Shown: in pieces, positions 1-7,846 of the stretch
How positions within the stretch are numbered: the first letter of the stretch is position 1
Layout: each line of letters begins with the position of its first letter
Source of the DNA: Acidobacteria bacterium Mor1
GTDB taxonomy: Bacteria > Acidobacteriota > Polarisedimenticolia > Polarisedimenticolales > Polarisedimenticolaceae
Direction: 5' to 3'
DNA: 64,000 bases
Assembly: GCA_001664505.1 (NCBI GenBank)
Contig: CP011806.1
Span: 904,399-968,398 of the forward strand
The notes under the pieces: generated by a model
Databases searched by the model: none
Told to the model about the DNA's origin: nothing
The model's input: only the letters and a program-made list of their open reading frames with translations
Program-made: the position numbers and the translations under genes

Positions 1-1134
1 GGCACCCGGGCACGACTGCTGGCCGAGCCTCCCCTGCTGAGCCCGGTTGCATGGACCACCCTCGCCACCGGGTTCACCGAGGAGGAACACGGCATCGCCG
101 GCTTCAACATGCCGGACCCCACGGGCAAGGGGTCCCCGATCCTCGCCGCCTCGTTCCACCGCCGGCGCGCCGCCCTGTGGCAGATGGTTTCGGCCGCCCC
201 GGAGCGCGAGGTCGGCTTCATCGGATGGTGGACCACCTGGCCGGCGGAACCGGTGCGAGGCTACGTGGTCACCGACCACCTGGCCTTCAACCGCTGGGAT
301 GCATGGGCGCGCAGGCCGGAAAACGAGGCGTTCCATCTGACCTACCCGGCCGAACTGACCGACGAACTGAGTGCGGTCGCGGTGCGGCCCGAGCAAACCG
401 GCGCCGAGACCCTGACCCGGTTGGTGGCCTTCAACGAGCGGGAGCAGCAGGAGATGATGGCCGCCACCCGGCCGGTGATCTTCCACGGCCCGAGCGTCTT
501 CCGTTTCGGATACAGCACCGACGCCAGCAACCTCGCCTTCGCGAGGCACCTGCTCGACACCCGGGAACAACCCGACCTGTTCGCGGTCTCGTTCATCCTC
601 ACCGACGTCGCGGGGCACGTGTTCTGGCACCACTACCGCCCCGAGGCCTACGCCGACCCGCCGGCGGATGCCGGCCGCCTGGCCGAGGCGATCCCCGACA
701 TCTACGAACAGGTCGACCGCTGGACCGGCGAACTGCTGGCCCGCCTGGAGCCGGACACCCGGGTGTTGCTGATCTCCGATCACGGGATGCGCTCGACCGG
801 ACAACGTCCGGTTCCCGGCCGAAATCCCGCAGGGGATCACGACCCCGCAGGCATCTTCGTGGCATCGGGGCCGGGATTGCGCCGCGGCGCCGAGCTCCAC
901 TCGCTGAGCAGCCTGGACTTCACGCCGACGGTTCTGGCGCTGCTGGGTTTGCCCGTCGCCGACGACATGCCGGGCCGGGTGGTGCATGAGTTGTTCGAGG
1001 ACCCCGGCCTGTGGAACGGCGCCCGGATTCCGAGCTACGGTGACGGCCGGGACGGCAAGGTGGAAATGGTCGAGTCTCCCGCCGACGAGGCGTACCGGGA
1101 CCGGCTCAAGGCGCTGGGCTACATCGGCGAGTAG
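1..1134 (+). CDS. Type I phosphodiesterase / alkaline phosphatase superfamily protein (5' truncated)
   Basis: The reading frame is open from the first base, so the N-terminus lies outside the window. The visible part starts near the nucleophile, in SPVAWTTLATGFTEEEHGI, where a Thr sits in the position typical of nucleotide pyrophosphatase/phosphodiesterases. The metal-binding motif ISDHGM and a later HDPAGIF histidine follow. The protein ends in LKALGYIGE, a tail resembling those of the sulfatase-like proteins at 1138 and 45915. It probably hydrolyses a phosphodiester or phosphomonoester outside the cytoplasm, but the substrate cannot be told. It converges on the sulfatase-like gene, with three bases between the stops. 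The family is clear; the exact reaction is not. Confidence 0.8.
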   Translation, partial: GTRARLLAEPPLLSPVAWTTLATGFTEEEHGIAGFNMPDPTGKGSPILAASFHRRRAALWQMVSAAPEREVGFIGWWTTWPAEPVRGYVVTDHLAFNRWDAWARRPENEAFHLTYPAELTDELSAVAVRPEQTGAETLTRLVAFNEREQQEMMAATRPVIFHGPSVFRFGYSTDASNLAFARHLLDTREQPDLFAVSFILTDVAGHVFWHHYRPEAYADPPADAGRLAEAIPDIYEQVDRWTGELLARLEPDTRVLLISDHGMRSTGQRPVPGRNPAGDHDPAGIFVASGPGLRRGAELHSLSSLDFTPTVLALLGLPVADDMPGRVVHELFEDPGLWNGARIPSYGDGRDGKVEMVESPADEAYRDRLKALGYIGE

Positions 1135-1137
1135 CGC

Positions 1138-2481
1138 TCACTCCACGTAGCCCAGGTCGCGCAGGATCTGCAGCTCCTCGGGGTCCAGGTCGACGTCGAG
1201 CCGCCCTTGCCCCGGCGCGGGCACCAGGCTCAACACGCCGGCCAGGGACTCCGCCGCGGTCGCATCCCGGTCCAGCACGCTACGCCGCTCATCGGGATCG
1301 TCCGCTGCGTAGAACAGCCGCCCCGACCCATCCTGCTCCTGGATCAACGTACCCTCGTCACCGCGAATCGAGACCAGATCGCCGCCCCAGAGGCTTCCCT
1401 CGGCGATGGCGAAGGGCGCGTCGACGCTGCCCAGGACGCCGCCCGGCAGCGGCGGCCCATCGATCCCCGCGTAGTCGAGCACCGTGGGCAAGATGTCGAT
1501 CTGCCGCACCCGGTCGAAGCGGGACTCCGGGCTCTCACCCGGGCGCTTGACGATCAGCGGCACGTGCAACAGCTCGCGATGATGACTGTGGCCATGTTCG
1601 AAGCCGCCGTGATCCCAGAACTCCTCGCCGTGATCGGCGACGACGATCACCAACGAGTCCTCCCACAGGCCCATGCGCTCCAGGCCAGCGCGCAGCCGGC
1701 CGAACTGCTCGTCGGCAAAAGCCAGCTCCCCGTCGTAGCGGGCGATCAGGCTGCCCTTCTCGCCAGGAGTGAGTTCGATCTCTCCTCGGCGCAGGGCGAA
1801 CAGCTCCCGGGCGTGTCCGAAACCGCGAGGCAACGCCGATGCACCGGCCGGCTCGAAGCGGGTATCGAAGGGTGCCGGCGGGTCGTAGACCAGGTGCGGG
1901 TCGAAGTAGTGCACCATCATCAGGAAGTCGCGCTCCCCGACCGACTCCGCCCAGCGCAATGCCGCGTCGGTGGTCGCCCGCGCATCCCGATGCCCCTGGT
2001 TGCTGGCGTCGCTGGTATGGAAGTCGTACACGTCGAAGCCCCGGGAGATCCCGGTGCCCGGATTGCAGAAGACCACGTTGACCCAGGCCGCGGTGGCGTA
2101 GCCGGCCCGGGAGAGCAACTCGGCCATGGTCGGGACCTCGGGGCGTACCCCCTGGAGTTGGCGGGCGCCCGACTCCGAGGGCTTCATCCCGGCTCCGTGA
2201 TGCCGCGGCAACACGCCGGTCACGATGCTGGCAAAGGACGGCAGGGTCCAGGGCGCCTGACTCCAGGCGTTGCGGTAGAGCCGGCTCTCGTCGGCCAGCC
2301 GGTCGAAGTTCGGAGTCGTCTCCCGGGGATAGCCCATCGACGAGAAGTGGTCTGCCCGGGTCGTGTCCAGCACCACGAGAACCACGCCCGAACGGGGTGA
2401 CGCATCTCCGGCGCAGGAGAGCGCTCCGGTCAGGGCCAGGACGAGGGCCAGGATCCCCGCCAACCGCACGCGGAGATTCAT
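1138..2481 (-). CDS. Sulfatase-family (alkaline phosphatase superfamily) lipoprotein, Thr nucleophile
   Basis: About 447 residues. An N-terminal hydrophobic segment ends in ALSC, a plausible but imperfect lipobox. VVLDTTRADH supplies the first metal-binding Asp and VVADHGEEFWDHG the second site. At the position of the sulfatase CxPxR motif the protein reads APWTLPSFASIVTG, so Thr replaces the formylglycine Cys. That argues for phosphoester or phosphotransferase chemistry rather than sulfate hydrolysis. The C-terminus LRDLGYVE matches the other two family members here. It is last in the uvrB-to-uvrC operon, 8 bases after uvrC. A TTG at 2493 overlaps the uvrC stop, has a GAGG ribosome site and is an alternative start. 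Confidence 0.85.
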   Translation of the reverse strand: MNLRVRLAGILALVLALTGALSCAGDASPRSGVVLVVLDTTRADHFSSMGYPRETTPNFDRLADESRLYRNAWSQAPWTLPSFASIVTGVLPRHHGAGMKPSESGARQLQGVRPEVPTMAELLSRAGYATAAWVNVVFCNPGTGISRGFDVYDFHTSDASNQGHRDARATTDAALRWAESVGERDFLMMVHYFDPHLVYDPPAPFDTRFEPAGASALPRGFGHARELFALRRGEIELTPGEKGSLIARYDGELAFADEQFGRLRAGLERMGLWEDSLVIVVADHGEEFWDHGGFEHGHSHHRELLHVPLIVKRPGESPESRFDRVRQIDILPTVLDYAGIDGPPLPGGVLGSVDAPFAIAEGSLWGGDLVSIRGDEGTLIQEQDGSGRLFYAADDPDERRSVLDRDATAAESLAGVLSLVPAPGQGRLDVDLDPEELQILRDLGYVE

Positions 2482-2489
2482 CGGCGGCT

Positions 2490-4307
2490 TCAAGACGCCG
2501 CCTCTTCGCCGCCGGCGTAGCGGGCGTGGATCTTCTCGGCGAGCTTGCGGCCGACCACCTGGGCCAACGCCTCGGGGTCCGCCGCCTTGACCGCCGCCAG
2601 ACTCCCCAACTCCTCGAGCAGGCGTCGCGCCTTGGCGGGACCGACTCCCGGAATCTCCAGGAGCTCGGTGGTCAGCGTCCGGCGGCTTCGCCGCTTGCGG
2701 TGATGGGTCACGGCAAAGCGGTGGGCCTCGTCGCGAATCTGCTGCACCAGCTTCAGCGCCGGCGAACTGCGGTCCAGCCGGACCGGGTCCGAGCGGCCCT
2801 GGAGGAAGATCTCCTCCTCCCGCTTGGCCAGGGAGATGACCGGCAGCATCGGCAGACCGACGTCGGCCAGCGCCCGTACCGCCGCACCGAGCTGCCCCTG
2901 GCCTCCGTCGATGAGCACCAGATCGGGCAGACGACGGTCCTCGGCGATCAAACGCCTGTAGCGCCGGGTGACCGCCTCGGCCATCGAGGCGAAGTCGTCG
3001 GGGCCTTCCACCGTGCGGATGTTGAAGCTGCGGTAGTCGCTCTTGCGCGGCTTGCCCCCTTCCCAGACCACGAGCGACGCGACGGTGTCGCTCCCCTGGA
3101 TGTTGGAGATGTCGAAGCACTCGATGCGGAACGGCGGCTCGTCGAGCCCCAGCGCCTCGGCCAACGCTTCCAGCGCCGCCACCCCGTGGGTGTGGTGCGC
3201 GCGGAAGCGGCTGTCGAATCCGAGTTTGGCGTTCTTGCGCACCAACTCCAGGAAACGCCGTTTGCTGCCGCGCTGGGGAACGTGGAGTCTGACCTTGGAG
3301 CGCCGCAACTCGCCGAGAAGCTCCGCCAGCAGTTCGTGATCTTCAGGCAGGGTGTCGACGTGAATCTCGGGCGGCGGCTCGTTGTCTCCGTAGTACTGCA
3401 TCAACACCGCCTGGTAGAACGAGGCCTCGTCGGTCTCCACGTCGTCGAAGGTGAACTCCCTGCGTCCCTGAATCTTGCCGCCGCGCATCTGGAACAGCTG
3501 GAGCGCGACCTGGGTCCCCTCGCGGTGATGGGCCAGGAAGTCCTGGTCCTCCCGCCCGACGGTGGCCACGTACTGGCGCTCCGCGTACTTGCGGATGGTC
3601 TTCAGGGTGTCCCGGTGGCGCGCCGCCGACTCGTACTCCTGCTGGTCGCTGGCCGCCTTCATCTTGGTCTCTAGAGACTGCTCCAACTCCTTGTGCCGCC
3701 CCTCGAGAAACAGCCGCGCCGACGCCGTGGCCTCGGCGTACTCCTCCGGGTTGGTCTTGCCGGCGCAGGGAGCCAGGCACTGGTCCAGGTGGTAGTAGAG
3801 ACAGGGGCGCCGCTTGCCGTCGAACACCTCGTTGCAGGTCGCGACCCGGAAGAACCGCGGGATCATCTTCATGGTTCGGCGGGCGACCCAGGTCGGCGTG
3901 AAGGGACCGAAGTAGAGGTTCTTGTCAAGCTTGGCCCGGCGCACCAGTGACACCCGCGGATAGGTGTCGGCGGTCGAGAGCTTCAGGTAGGGGAAGTGCT
4001 TGTCGTCCCGCAGAATCACGTTGTAGCGCGGGCGGTGGCGCTTGATCAGGTTCGACTCGAGGATCAGCGCCTCTTTCTCGGTATCGACCACGATCAGTTC
4101 GAGATCGCGCACCTCGTCGACCATCTGGGCGATGCGGGCGGGGTGCTGGGCCGACGGCTGGAAGTAGGAGCGGACCCGGGAACGCAGCGACTTGGCCTTG
4201 CCGACGTAGATCGGCGTGCCCTCGCCGTTGCGATAGACGTAGACACCGGGCCGGTCCGGAAGGCCGTCGAGCTTCACCTTCAGGCTGTCGCGCCAGTCTC
4301 CGCTCAC
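2490..4307 (-). CDS. uvrC: UvrABC excinuclease subunit C
   Basis: 605 residues, close to the usual 610. This is the nuclease of bacterial nucleotide excision repair, cutting on both sides of a lesion marked by UvrB. The GIY-YIG domain is at about residues 10-50 (GVYVYRN, then IYVGKAKSLRSR). A UVR motif near 200 would contact UvrB. The RNase H-like nuclease half begins with IECFDISNIQGSDTV and LVLIDGGQGQL. A C-terminal helix-hairpin-helix reads IPGVGPAKARRLLEELGS. The GTG start at 4305-4307 gives the standard N-terminus; longer readings add a non-conserved stretch. It lies 10 bases after an HprK-like gene and is separated from uvrB by four accessory genes in the same operon. Confidence 0.96.
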   Translation of the reverse strand: MSGDWRDSLKVKLDGLPDRPGVYVYRNGEGTPIYVGKAKSLRSRVRSYFQPSAQHPARIAQMVDEVRDLELIVVDTEKEALILESNLIKRHRPRYNVILRDDKHFPYLKLSTADTYPRVSLVRRAKLDKNLYFGPFTPTWVARRTMKMIPRFFRVATCNEVFDGKRRPCLYYHLDQCLAPCAGKTNPEEYAEATASARLFLEGRHKELEQSLETKMKAASDQQEYESAARHRDTLKTIRKYAERQYVATVGREDQDFLAHHREGTQVALQLFQMRGGKIQGRREFTFDDVETDEASFYQAVLMQYYGDNEPPPEIHVDTLPEDHELLAELLGELRRSKVRLHVPQRGSKRRFLELVRKNAKLGFDSRFRAHHTHGVAALEALAEALGLDEPPFRIECFDISNIQGSDTVASLVVWEGGKPRKSDYRSFNIRTVEGPDDFASMAEAVTRRYRRLIAEDRRLPDLVLIDGGQGQLGAAVRALADVGLPMLPVISLAKREEEIFLQGRSDPVRLDRSSPALKLVQQIRDEAHRFAVTHHRKRRSRRTLTTELLEIPGVGPAKARRLLEELGSLAAVKAADPEALAQVVGRKLAEKIHARYAGGEEAAS

Positions 4308-4317
4308 GTGGAGCAGT

Positions 4318-5169
4318 CTACTCGCCCGAGCGGGCCAGCGCGCGCAGGAGCGGCAGGAAGCCGCCATCCCGACGGAAGGTCAGCTGCCGCACCGGAGCAC
4401 CCTCGAGCAGGCTGCTGACAACCCCTGCCAGCGGGGATCCGGCCTCACCGATCCGTTCACCGACCCAGGGGAAGTTGGCGCCGAGCCGGGCCTGGGCCAG
4501 CAAGGGGGAGACCTCGGCCAGCTCGTGGGCCTCACCGTGGGCCGAGAACAACAGCGCACCGACGGGCCAGCGCCCGGATCCCGGGCTGCCGAACTCCCGG
4601 ATGCGGAAGGGTGAACCGAGCAGCTCGGGCCGTTCCCCGGAGGTATCCAGCAGCAGCAGATCGTCGCTGAGCGGCAGGGCCCCGCCCTCCCGGGCCAACC
4701 GGACCCAGGTGGTCTTCCCCGCCCCCGATTGACCGACCAGCGCAAAGGCCGCGCCGTCGACGACGATGCCGCCGGCGTGCATCAGTGCCGCACCATGCAC
4801 CGGCAGCTCCCAGGCCATCGCCGCCAGCATCAGATTGACCATGCCGAAGAAACGGTGCCCCGAGTCGCCGTCGTGCACCTGGAGCTCGACCCGGCCGCTC
4901 CCCCGTTCGAAGGAGCAGAGCCCCTCGTCCATCTCGATGGCGACCCGCGTCCCACTGAGTCGGGTCTCGAGCTTTTCGCCGCGGAACGGGCCGGGGTCCA
5001 TCACCCCGCCACTGGGAGTGACGGTGATGTCGATGATCGGGTCGGCGCCCGGGTTCAGAAAACCTTGCCAGCGCTCCCGGACGAGCTCCTCGCAGTCGGC
5101 GGGAAACCCGCGCAGGTGCACACCGATCCCGGAAAAGTCTGCCCGTAGATCGACCGTCGCGCGGCTCAT
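4318..5169 (-). CDS. HPr kinase-like P-loop protein A
   Basis: 283 residues. The first 120 resemble no domain I recognise. From about residue 125 there is an HprK C-terminal-like kinase fold: HGAALMHAGGIVVDG, Walker A VGQSGAGKTTW, and LPLSDDLLLLD in the place of the HprK Walker B. Bacteria that use such proteins outside sugar transport often place them in peptide- or protein-modification clusters. Here a second HprK-like kinase, a PhyH dioxygenase and a methyltransferase are adjacent, so phosphorylation of a peptide or small molecule is a reasonable inference. The ATG overlaps the stop of the PhyH gene by four bases. No HPr gene is present, and a true carbon-catabolite role is unlikely. Confidence 0.8.
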   Translation of the reverse strand: MSRATVDLRADFSGIGVHLRGFPADCEELVRERWQGFLNPGADPIIDITVTPSGGVMDPGPFRGEKLETRLSGTRVAIEMDEGLCSFERGSGRVELQVHDGDSGHRFFGMVNLMLAAMAWELPVHGAALMHAGGIVVDGAAFALVGQSGAGKTTWVRLAREGGALPLSDDLLLLDTSGERPELLGSPFRIREFGSPGSGRWPVGALLFSAHGEAHELAEVSPLLAQARLGANFPWVGERIGEAGSPLAGVVSSLLEGAPVRQLTFRRDGGFLPLLRALARSGE

Positions 5170-5828
5170 TGCCCCCGTGCCATCACGTAGGTACGGTCGA
5201 GCATCGGGCGTGGGCGCTTGGTCAGGTTGGTCGTGGCCCGGTGCACGCAGTTTCCGTCGCGCAACACTCCATCACCCCGCTGCAGGTTCAGGCGGTGCGG
5301 GTAGATGTTGACCAGGTCATCGAAGCTGCCGAAGGAACGCCGCAGACGATGGGTCCCCGGCAAGATCTCCATCGCGCCGTTGGCCCAGGTGAAATCGACC
5401 AGCGGGACGTTGTAGGTCAGCCGGATGGTGCGTTCCTGGCGGTTCGGATCCGGGGTCTCGTCGAGGGTTTGATCGGTGTGCCATTCGGATCCGTCGAACA
5501 CGCACTCGAGATTCGAACGAACGTTGCGCCAGTACTCCCCGCCGAAGACCTGCTCCACCAGCTCTTCGACCACCTCGCAACGGCGGAAGTAACGGTCGTC
5601 CCCCAACGGGCCCTCGCTCAGGTCCGGGCGCTCGTCGAGGTCCAGGCTGAGGCGGTCGGGGTGCTCGGCGTCCTCGACGCGAGAGTCGATCATCTCGCGG
5701 ATCACCGGCATCAGCTGCTCGTAGGTGTTGCGCACCCAGGTGCGGGGAACGATGCCCCGCAACACGACGAAGCCGTTGAGCTCGAACTCCCGCAGCCAAC
5801 GCTGCTTCTGGTCCAGGTCGAGGCTCAC
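5166..5828 (-). CDS. PhyH-type Fe(II)/2-oxoglutarate-dependent dioxygenase
   Basis: 220 residues. It matches the phytanoyl-CoA dioxygenase family: an N-terminal helix LREFELNGFVVLRGIV, iron ligands HTD in SEWHTDQTLDE and the distal His in DGNCVHRATTN, followed by a candidate 2-oxoglutarate-binding Arg in TKRPRPMLDR. Members hydroxylate lipids, amino acids, peptides or natural products. The GTG start at 5826-5828 begins the recognisable N-terminus and lies 4 bases after the preceding kinase. A longer reading into the HprK-like gene would overlap a real coding sequence. Placed between two HprK-like kinases, it is probably part of one modification pathway. The substrate is unknown. Confidence 0.82.
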   Translation of the reverse strand: MSLDLDQKQRWLREFELNGFVVLRGIVPRTWVRNTYEQLMPVIREMIDSRVEDAEHPDRLSLDLDERPDLSEGPLGDDRYFRRCEVVEELVEQVFGGEYWRNVRSNLECVFDGSEWHTDQTLDETPDPNRQERTIRLTYNVPLVDFTWANGAMEILPGTHRLRRSFGSFDDLVNIYPHRLNLQRGDGVLRDGNCVHRATTNLTKRPRPMLDRTYVMARGQ

Positions 5829-5832
5829 CGGC

Positions 5833-6738
5833 TCAGAGTCCGGCCCGGTCGATCGCGTCCCAGTAGCTGTCGTCCTTGCGGAAGTGCAGGTGCGCCAACG
5901 GAACCGGGCGCAACACCTGCTCGACCTGCGCGAAGAGGTCGGGGCGATCGGCGAACCGCTCGGCAACGAAGGGCAGGTTGCCCACGAGCTCTCCCAGGGC
6001 CCTGGCGCGAGGCACGTCGTGCACCGCCGCTTCGGGCGCCTGGATCAGGCGGAAGCCGGCGGCCAGGGGGAAGCGCCCGACGACCGGCTCGCCCCCCTCG
6101 TAGGTTCCACGGAACGGGCTGCCGATCACGTCGAGCCCGCCGTTCTCGCCGGGGAGCAGCACCGAGATGTCGTCGCTGATCACCCGGCCGCGGCGGTTGC
6201 ATTCGGAGAGAGTCGACTTGCCGGCACCGGACTCGCCGAAGAACAGATAGCCCCGTTCGTTGCGCACGGCGCTGGCGGCGTGGACCAGCATGCCGCCGCG
6301 GGTCACCGCCATCCAGGCAACGGCGACACGGATATAGTTCTCGAGAGCCCGGTCCGCGGGCTCGTAGGTCCCCTGAGCCAGCAGGACCTGACCCTCCATC
6401 GCGTCGAGATCGAACCAACCGGCCACCCGGTACCCCAGGTAGCGCACCAGGTTTCCCTCGCAGGCGATCAGGATCGGGTTGAGCTCGGGCACCTCGGGCG
6501 GATTGAAGAAGTACTCCCGGGGCTCCCGTCCCAGACGCACCCGCATCGCCGGCTGCCCCTCCGATGACGGGCGGGTGTAGGGCGTGTAGCGTGTTTCCAT
6601 CGTGTGGGCCAGCTCGTCGTCGAGACCACCCAGTTCGAACAGGATGCGATCGAGCTGGAGCACCATCGACGCCGAACCTCCGGCCTCGCGGGGCGCGTCG
6701 AAGAAGGATTTCTCGGGGGGTGCAGCGGGTCTCGACAT
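5833..6738 (-). CDS. HPr kinase-like P-loop protein B
   Basis: 301 residues, a distant relative of the kinase at 4318. An N-terminal region (about 1-150) includes LNPILIACEGNLVRYLGYRV. The kinase core carries GGMLVHAASAVRNERGYLFF, Walker A GESGAGKST and VISDDISVLL, then GSPFRGTYEGG. The C-terminal PLAHLHFRKDD echoes PVRQLTFRRDG of the first kinase, so the two probably share a fold end to end. The ATG at 6736-6738 begins MSRPAAPPEK, 19 bases after the methyltransferase stop. Two dissimilar HprK-like kinases in one operon could act on different substrates or as a heterodimer; this is inference. Cytoplasmic, with no signal peptide. Confidence 0.8.
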   Translation of the reverse strand: MSRPAAPPEKSFFDAPREAGGSASMVLQLDRILFELGGLDDELAHTMETRYTPYTRPSSEGQPAMRVRLGREPREYFFNPPEVPELNPILIACEGNLVRYLGYRVAGWFDLDAMEGQVLLAQGTYEPADRALENYIRVAVAWMAVTRGGMLVHAASAVRNERGYLFFGESGAGKSTLSECNRRGRVISDDISVLLPGENGGLDVIGSPFRGTYEGGEPVVGRFPLAAGFRLIQAPEAAVHDVPRARALGELVGNLPFVAERFADRPDLFAQVEQVLRPVPLAHLHFRKDDSYWDAIDRAGL

Positions 6739-6757
6739 GGGGGCGCATGGTAGCGCC

Positions 6758-7846
6758 TCAGCAGCGCTCCAGCAATGCATGACCGGCGGACCACTCCCCT
6801 GCCCGGAAGCCCGCCGCGTCGACCTCCCGGGCCAGTTCCCGCGCCCCGAAAACCCGGACGGCGGAGCGATGCAACGCTCCGTCGGGGCCGACGAAGCGGG
6901 TGTGGCTGTGCCCCCACTCACCCGCCCCGCGCCGGCTCAGCCACTGGATCCAGAGGATGCAGCGTTCGTAAGCTCGCTGCACCCGGCGGGCCGAGAGCCA
7001 GAGCGCCCCGTCGGGCCGCAAACGCTCCCGCAGCGCCTGAAGCGTTGCGATCCGCTCCGCGCGCGTCGGAATGAAACTGTAGACGTCGTAGGTGAAGTGC
7101 ACGCAGTCGAGGCTCGCCGGTGCCGGAGCGAGTTCCCGGATGTCCCCGAGCTCGAAGTCCACCGAAAGCTCGCGCCGGCTTGCCTCCTTGCGCGCCTCGG
7201 CGATCATCGGCTCGGAGAAATCGACCCCGGTGACCCGCCAGCCCCTCTCCGCCAGGTCGAAACACTCCCGGCCGGTCCCGCAACCGACGACCAGGACGTC
7301 CCCCGGCTCGCTGAAGCGACTCGAGAAACGCGCCTCGAGGGACGGATCGATCCCCGCTTCCTGAACCTGGGCGTAGAACGGGGCCTGCATGTCGTACTTG
7401 AACTTGACGCTGTCGGCGGCGCCCCGTCCGGGGCGCCCGCGCCAGGCCTCGGACAGATCGAGCAGCAGCCGCCGGCGGGCATGGCCTCGGGCGACCGGGC
7501 TCGCGGGCAAGCTCGTGGAGGCCAGCAGCGAGGCGGCGGGGACCCGGCGCGGCGTCGGGTCCGCATCGGCCATCAAGAGGAACGTGTCGCCGTTCACCTC
7601 ACGGACTCGCAGCAGATCGGGGATGCCGTCGATGGTCGCGACGACCAGATCTCCGGCTGCGGGTGGATCACCGGCCGCCCGGGCCTCGAAGCGCGTCCCG
7701 TGGAGCACCGCCGCGCCCATCCGATCCCCGGCGTAGAGCAACTCCATCGGCGCCATCTTCAACATCAGGCGCAACACCCCTTCGGTAGCGAAAGAAGCGG
7801 GGTCGGCGATGAGCAGGGTCGAGATCGGGTGCCAGAACGGGGTCAC
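6758..7846 (-). CDS. Fusion: S24/S26 peptidase-like domain plus class I SAM-dependent methyltransferase
   Basis: 362 residues. Residues 1-110 resemble the beta-domain of LexA/signal-peptidase-type proteins: [11 protein letters not shown] at the usual nucleophile segment, [10 protein letters not shown], then [16 protein letters not shown]. The catalytic Ser is not obvious (Arg or Asp in its place), so peptidase activity is doubtful. Residues about 145-362 form a Rossmann methyltransferase with motif [25 protein letters not shown] and FELGDIREL. It starts with GTG, sharing a four-base overlap with the uvrB stop, and is therefore coupled to uvrB translation. The two-domain architecture is unusual. 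The target could be a peptide handled by the adjacent HprK-like kinases. Confidence 0.78.
   Translation of the reverse strand: MTPFWHPISTLLIADPASFATEGVLRLMLKMAPMELLYAGDRMGAAVLHGTRFEARAAGDPPAAGDLVVATIDGIPDLLRVREVNGDTFLLMADADPTPRRVPAASLLASTSLPASPVARGHARRRLLLDLSEAWRGRPGRGAADSVKFKYDMQAPFYAQVQEAGIDPSLEARFSSRFSEPGDVLVVGCGTGRECFDLAERGWRVTGVDFSEPMIAEARKEASRRELSVDFELGDIRELAPAPASLDCVHFTYDVYSFIPTRAERIATLQALRERLRPDGALWLSARRVQRAYERCILWIQWLSRRGAGEWGHSHTRFVGPDGALHRSAVRVFGARELAREVDAAGFRAGEWSAGHALLERC

Noticed and set aside
4318-6738. True HPr kinase of a PTS regulatory system
   Set aside because: No ptsH, EIIA or related gene is near, the N-terminal halves do not resemble HprK, and two divergent copies sit together.
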